Source of the DNA: Galerina marginata
Taxonomy: Eukaryota > Basidiomycota > Agaricomycetes > Agaricales > Galerinaceae
DNA: 64,000 bases
NCBI GenBank assembly: GCA_023014335.1
Contig: JAECYW010000002.1
Coordinates: forward strand, 930,001 to 994,000
Direction of reading: 5' to 3'
This document shows, in pieces, positions 62,001-64,000 of the stretch (position 1 is the first letter of the stretch; every line of letters begins with the position of its first letter). The position numbers and the translations under genes were made by a program. The notes beneath the pieces were generated by a model. That model saw nothing but the letters and a program-made list of their open reading frames with translations. It made no database searches and was not told where the DNA came from.

Positions 62001-62085
62001 ATGAAGCAACAGGGGATTGCCGCATATCGTACGGGTCAAAATGAACAAAAGTCTCCTCGTTATCGATGTCAGTAGGGCTGCTCAT
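59008..62085 (-). CDS. F-box/LRR protein (GRR1/AMN1-like plan) with long disordered N-terminus
   Basis: The ATG at 62085 gives MSSPTDIDNEETFVHFDPYD and a disordered region of about 400 residues rich in Ser/Pro. Then comes an F-box (NYFDLILPKELRLHILGALLESHEQDY) followed, after frame or splice changes near 60700-60790, by KGVRELVKLSRVSKGWQALVFDGELWKNVDL and leucine-rich repeats: AGTFVRKLNFAGHVQITPDTML, YTQITSVNFQGCISLTTRSL, SLETLSVKGLAAVTNTTC, RLVSLNLSRCTNLDG, LKELRVSGLKHVTDGIM, YLEVLDLSYSRHLHN, SLRHLVLSSCVLLTD, KLEFLELAGIGADL, ALQQLNISYAGQVTDEAF, QLTVLEADNTRMG. A basic tail ends NNDGCRMM at 59008. It should be an SCF substrate receptor; the substrate is unknown. Frame jumps lie near 60220, 59380 and 60780. 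Confidence 0.87.
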
Positions 62086-62649
62086 GGCTGCCTCGAGGCC
62101 TGGCCGGCTGGGTGGTGGTGTTCAGATTGCGAATAATATGAAATACAGGATGTGAGAAGTAAAAGGGTAAGGGATGAAACGAGGAATCGACGATAAGACA
62201 GACCTTGATTCACATTCTCAAGTCGCCTCTTGAGGATGGCTCTTGTCAGGTTCTGGCCAGATATGGGCTGTGACGCACGAGGCACGAGATCGAATCGCGG
62301 CCAATCACGGCCCTCCCTCTACCCCACACCTGCGCCCATGTTTTCATGACATTTGCCAGCTGGCAGCCATCCGACAGCTTTTACACTGAAAATCTGGTCG
62401 AATTCGAACAACATGCCCCCAGGTATATAAACATCTGCTCAGGATCACCAACTATATATGTAATAAAAATGTAACAAGGACAGCAACCCGAACGGTGGGG
62501 ACAAAACGACAGCAAGACTAATTTGAAGCCACAAAAGCACGACCAATTAAGATAAAGCGCCAGGTGTAACACGCGGGCCAAAAAGGAAGTTATGATTATG
62601 AATACAGACAGATACGGGGGATCGGGTGTGTTGTCGACGAAAGACCGTC
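62086..62649. other. Intergenic region
   Basis: The stretch lies between the F-box/LRR start and the 3' end of the YABBY-like gene. A 67-residue minus-strand frame at 62082-62285 includes a hydrophobic segment but has no known family. No gene is called. Confidence 0.35.
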
Positions 62650-63058
62650 TAAGCATTCTTCGGGTTGAGTTTGGAGGTTTTCCAGTTTGTGGTGGCCAGT
62701 TTGAACCTACCAAATGGGGTCTCGTGAGTGAATTTGGGTTGATTGCTAAAAAGTATGACGTTCCGTACCTGTCCTTGTGCTGCATGTCCGGTTCGTCGTC
62801 CTTGAGACGAGCCATCTCACTTTGCTGCATGGTCGCATCATCAGTGATGCATGTCCCTCACTCCATGAAAAACTGAGTGCTCACCATGAACTTGTTGAAC
62901 GCTGAAAGTTTCTTTTTGGCGCCCCCACCACCAGTAGACTTGGCTGAAAGGAGAAGAGAAGAACGAAATGAGAACATCGACGGGGATCCACCCTAAAAAA
63001 ACTGACTTTTCTTGACCGGCTTTTCTGCTGCTGGCTTAGCGGCGGTTCGAGGAGGCAT
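62650..63058 (-). CDS. Small basic YABBY-like/HMG-like protein
   Basis: The ATG at 63058 gives MPPRTAAKPAAEKPVKK (exon 1), an intron, KSTGGGGAKKKLSAFNKFM, an intron (GTGAGC to CATGCAG), QSEMARLKDDEPDMQHKDR, and an intron (GTACGG to TTGGTAG) whose removal gives FKLATTNWKTSKLNPKNA with stop TAG at 62650-62652. The FNKFMxxEMxRLKxxxPxxxHKDRFKLATxNWK pattern is found in a short fungal protein family related to the plant YABBY/HMG helix. All three splices keep the frame, and the length of about 75 residues fits. The role is probably DNA or chromatin binding, by inference only. Confidence 0.85.
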
Positions 63059-64000
63059 CGATGTCAATGGTGAGAGACTATCGCAGGGGGGACAAAAAAA
63101 CGAGGACGCGTCGTTTTTTTCGCGTATGGCAAGGGGACGGCGAGCGAGAGGCTGACGGAAGAAGAATGGAAGAGAATTTCAGCGCCGAGCACGAAACAAA
63201 AATGGGACAACAAAACTCACAGCAGGCAGCGAACTATCGGCAGACAGAAATGCGAGGGCTGGGATGTGGGTGCAGGAAAAAAGGTTCAGATATGCATTTT
63301 GGTTCAAGCTGACGGAACTTATACTTACGAGGCCATTCAAATGACAGGACTTCGATCGTGCATTGAGGACCCCTGATACCTCCCCGCATGTCGCTCTCTG
63401 CCGAACCACCTTCTCCTCACAATCTGTGTGAATAACAAGGCCACTTTGCAAAGAAACTTATTCGACATCTTCATTGCAAGGCCGGAAAGCCCTCAACGTT
63501 TTCTGACTGTTCACCTCCCCAAAATGTGCAGAAAAAATCGCTATCTATAAACCAGGAGTGGCAGGGGTAATTTCCTTGGGCATTTCAGGACCCCGTGCTT
63601 ACAGAAACGTTACTTCAGTTGCAACACGTTGATTCCACTCTCATTTTACAGACTAAAACATTCAACAACGACAGGGTGTCCTTCTGAATGTGATTCGCCA
63701 TCAAACTTGTTTCTTCAGTTGAGAAGGAAATTACGAAAGAGCCATCCCGAGGGTGCTTGGGGTACTTGTGACGGAGTCGGCCAAACAAAACAGACGCGTC
63801 GCGTAACGCAATCAGGAACGTGGATCTGGATCACAGCCAATCCATGGAGGGAGCCAGGCGCCAGGCTCCTACCATGTGGTTTCACCTGTGAGAACCAAGT
63901 ATTCGCGGAGTCAGATTTCTAGCATAGTGCAGGTATTATACGTCCCTACAAAACCCCCATGTCTTACTTACACCGTCGCCGTCGTTGCATTGGGCCCTGC
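63059..64000. other. Right-end region, no gene supported
   Basis: Short open frames (63061-63312 plus, 63179-63451 minus, 63629-63922 plus) have no recognisable features. The left part should hold the YABBY-like gene promoter. Confidence 0.35.

Overview
This window is nuclear DNA of a filamentous basidiomycete fungus, most likely an agaricomycete. The evidence is dense genes on both strands, many GT-AG introns of about 45-65 bases, and fungal families such as PalI/Rim9, Ctr, Sin3, Utp18, Syo1, PriA/CPL1-like and F-box/LRR proteins. I see no rRNA, tRNA, CRISPR array, intact transposon or virus.

Layout, left to right. 1-2557 (-): C-truncated Prp22 splicing helicase. 2737-7824 (+): RWD-containing DExH RNA helicase. 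8031-8459 (-): small His-run protein. 8861-9582 (-): nicotinamidase. 10010-11386 (-): single-pass membrane protein. 11.4-13.3 kb: gene-poor. 13306-13904 (-): secreted CPL1/PriA-like protein. 14636-17034 (+): exonuclease V. 17587-18478 (+): Ctr copper transporter. 18736-23016 (-): NAK-family kinase. 23262-25655 (+): Utp18. 25900-27306 (-): two tandem RidA genes. 27539-30060 (-): Syo1-like import adaptor. 31802-33180 (+): F-box protein. 33860-35811 (-): membrane protein with a long cytoplasmic tail. 36224-40718 (-): Sin3. 40924-41994 (-): paralogue of the 10-11 kb membrane protein. 43519-52031: a PalI-like gene (+) facing a secreted agmatinase-family gene (-), present twice in a row. 53426-56099 (-): methyltransferase. 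56643-57095 (-): SF3b10. 57333-58550 (+): C1D/Rrp47. 59008-62085 (-): F-box/LRR protein. 62650-63058 (-): small YABBY-like protein.

Several genes work in RNA metabolism (Prp22, RWD helicase, Utp18, SF3b10, C1D/Rrp47), and three divergent pairs share promoters of about 180-250 bases (2557/2737, 23016/23262, 57095/57333). Others serve ribosomal protein import, chromatin repression, NAD salvage, copper uptake, DNA repair, pH/membrane sensing and nitrogen metabolism.

Most long conserved genes are broken by single-base length changes in short homopolymers, including genes that should be essential and single copy. I read this mainly as base-level sequence error, not as gene death, so many coding spans below are given as whole-gene extents with disrupted frames. 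The most interesting biology is the duplicated PalI-like/agmatinase module, the RidA pair, and two dispersed paralogues of an unnamed membrane-protein family with a conserved intron position.
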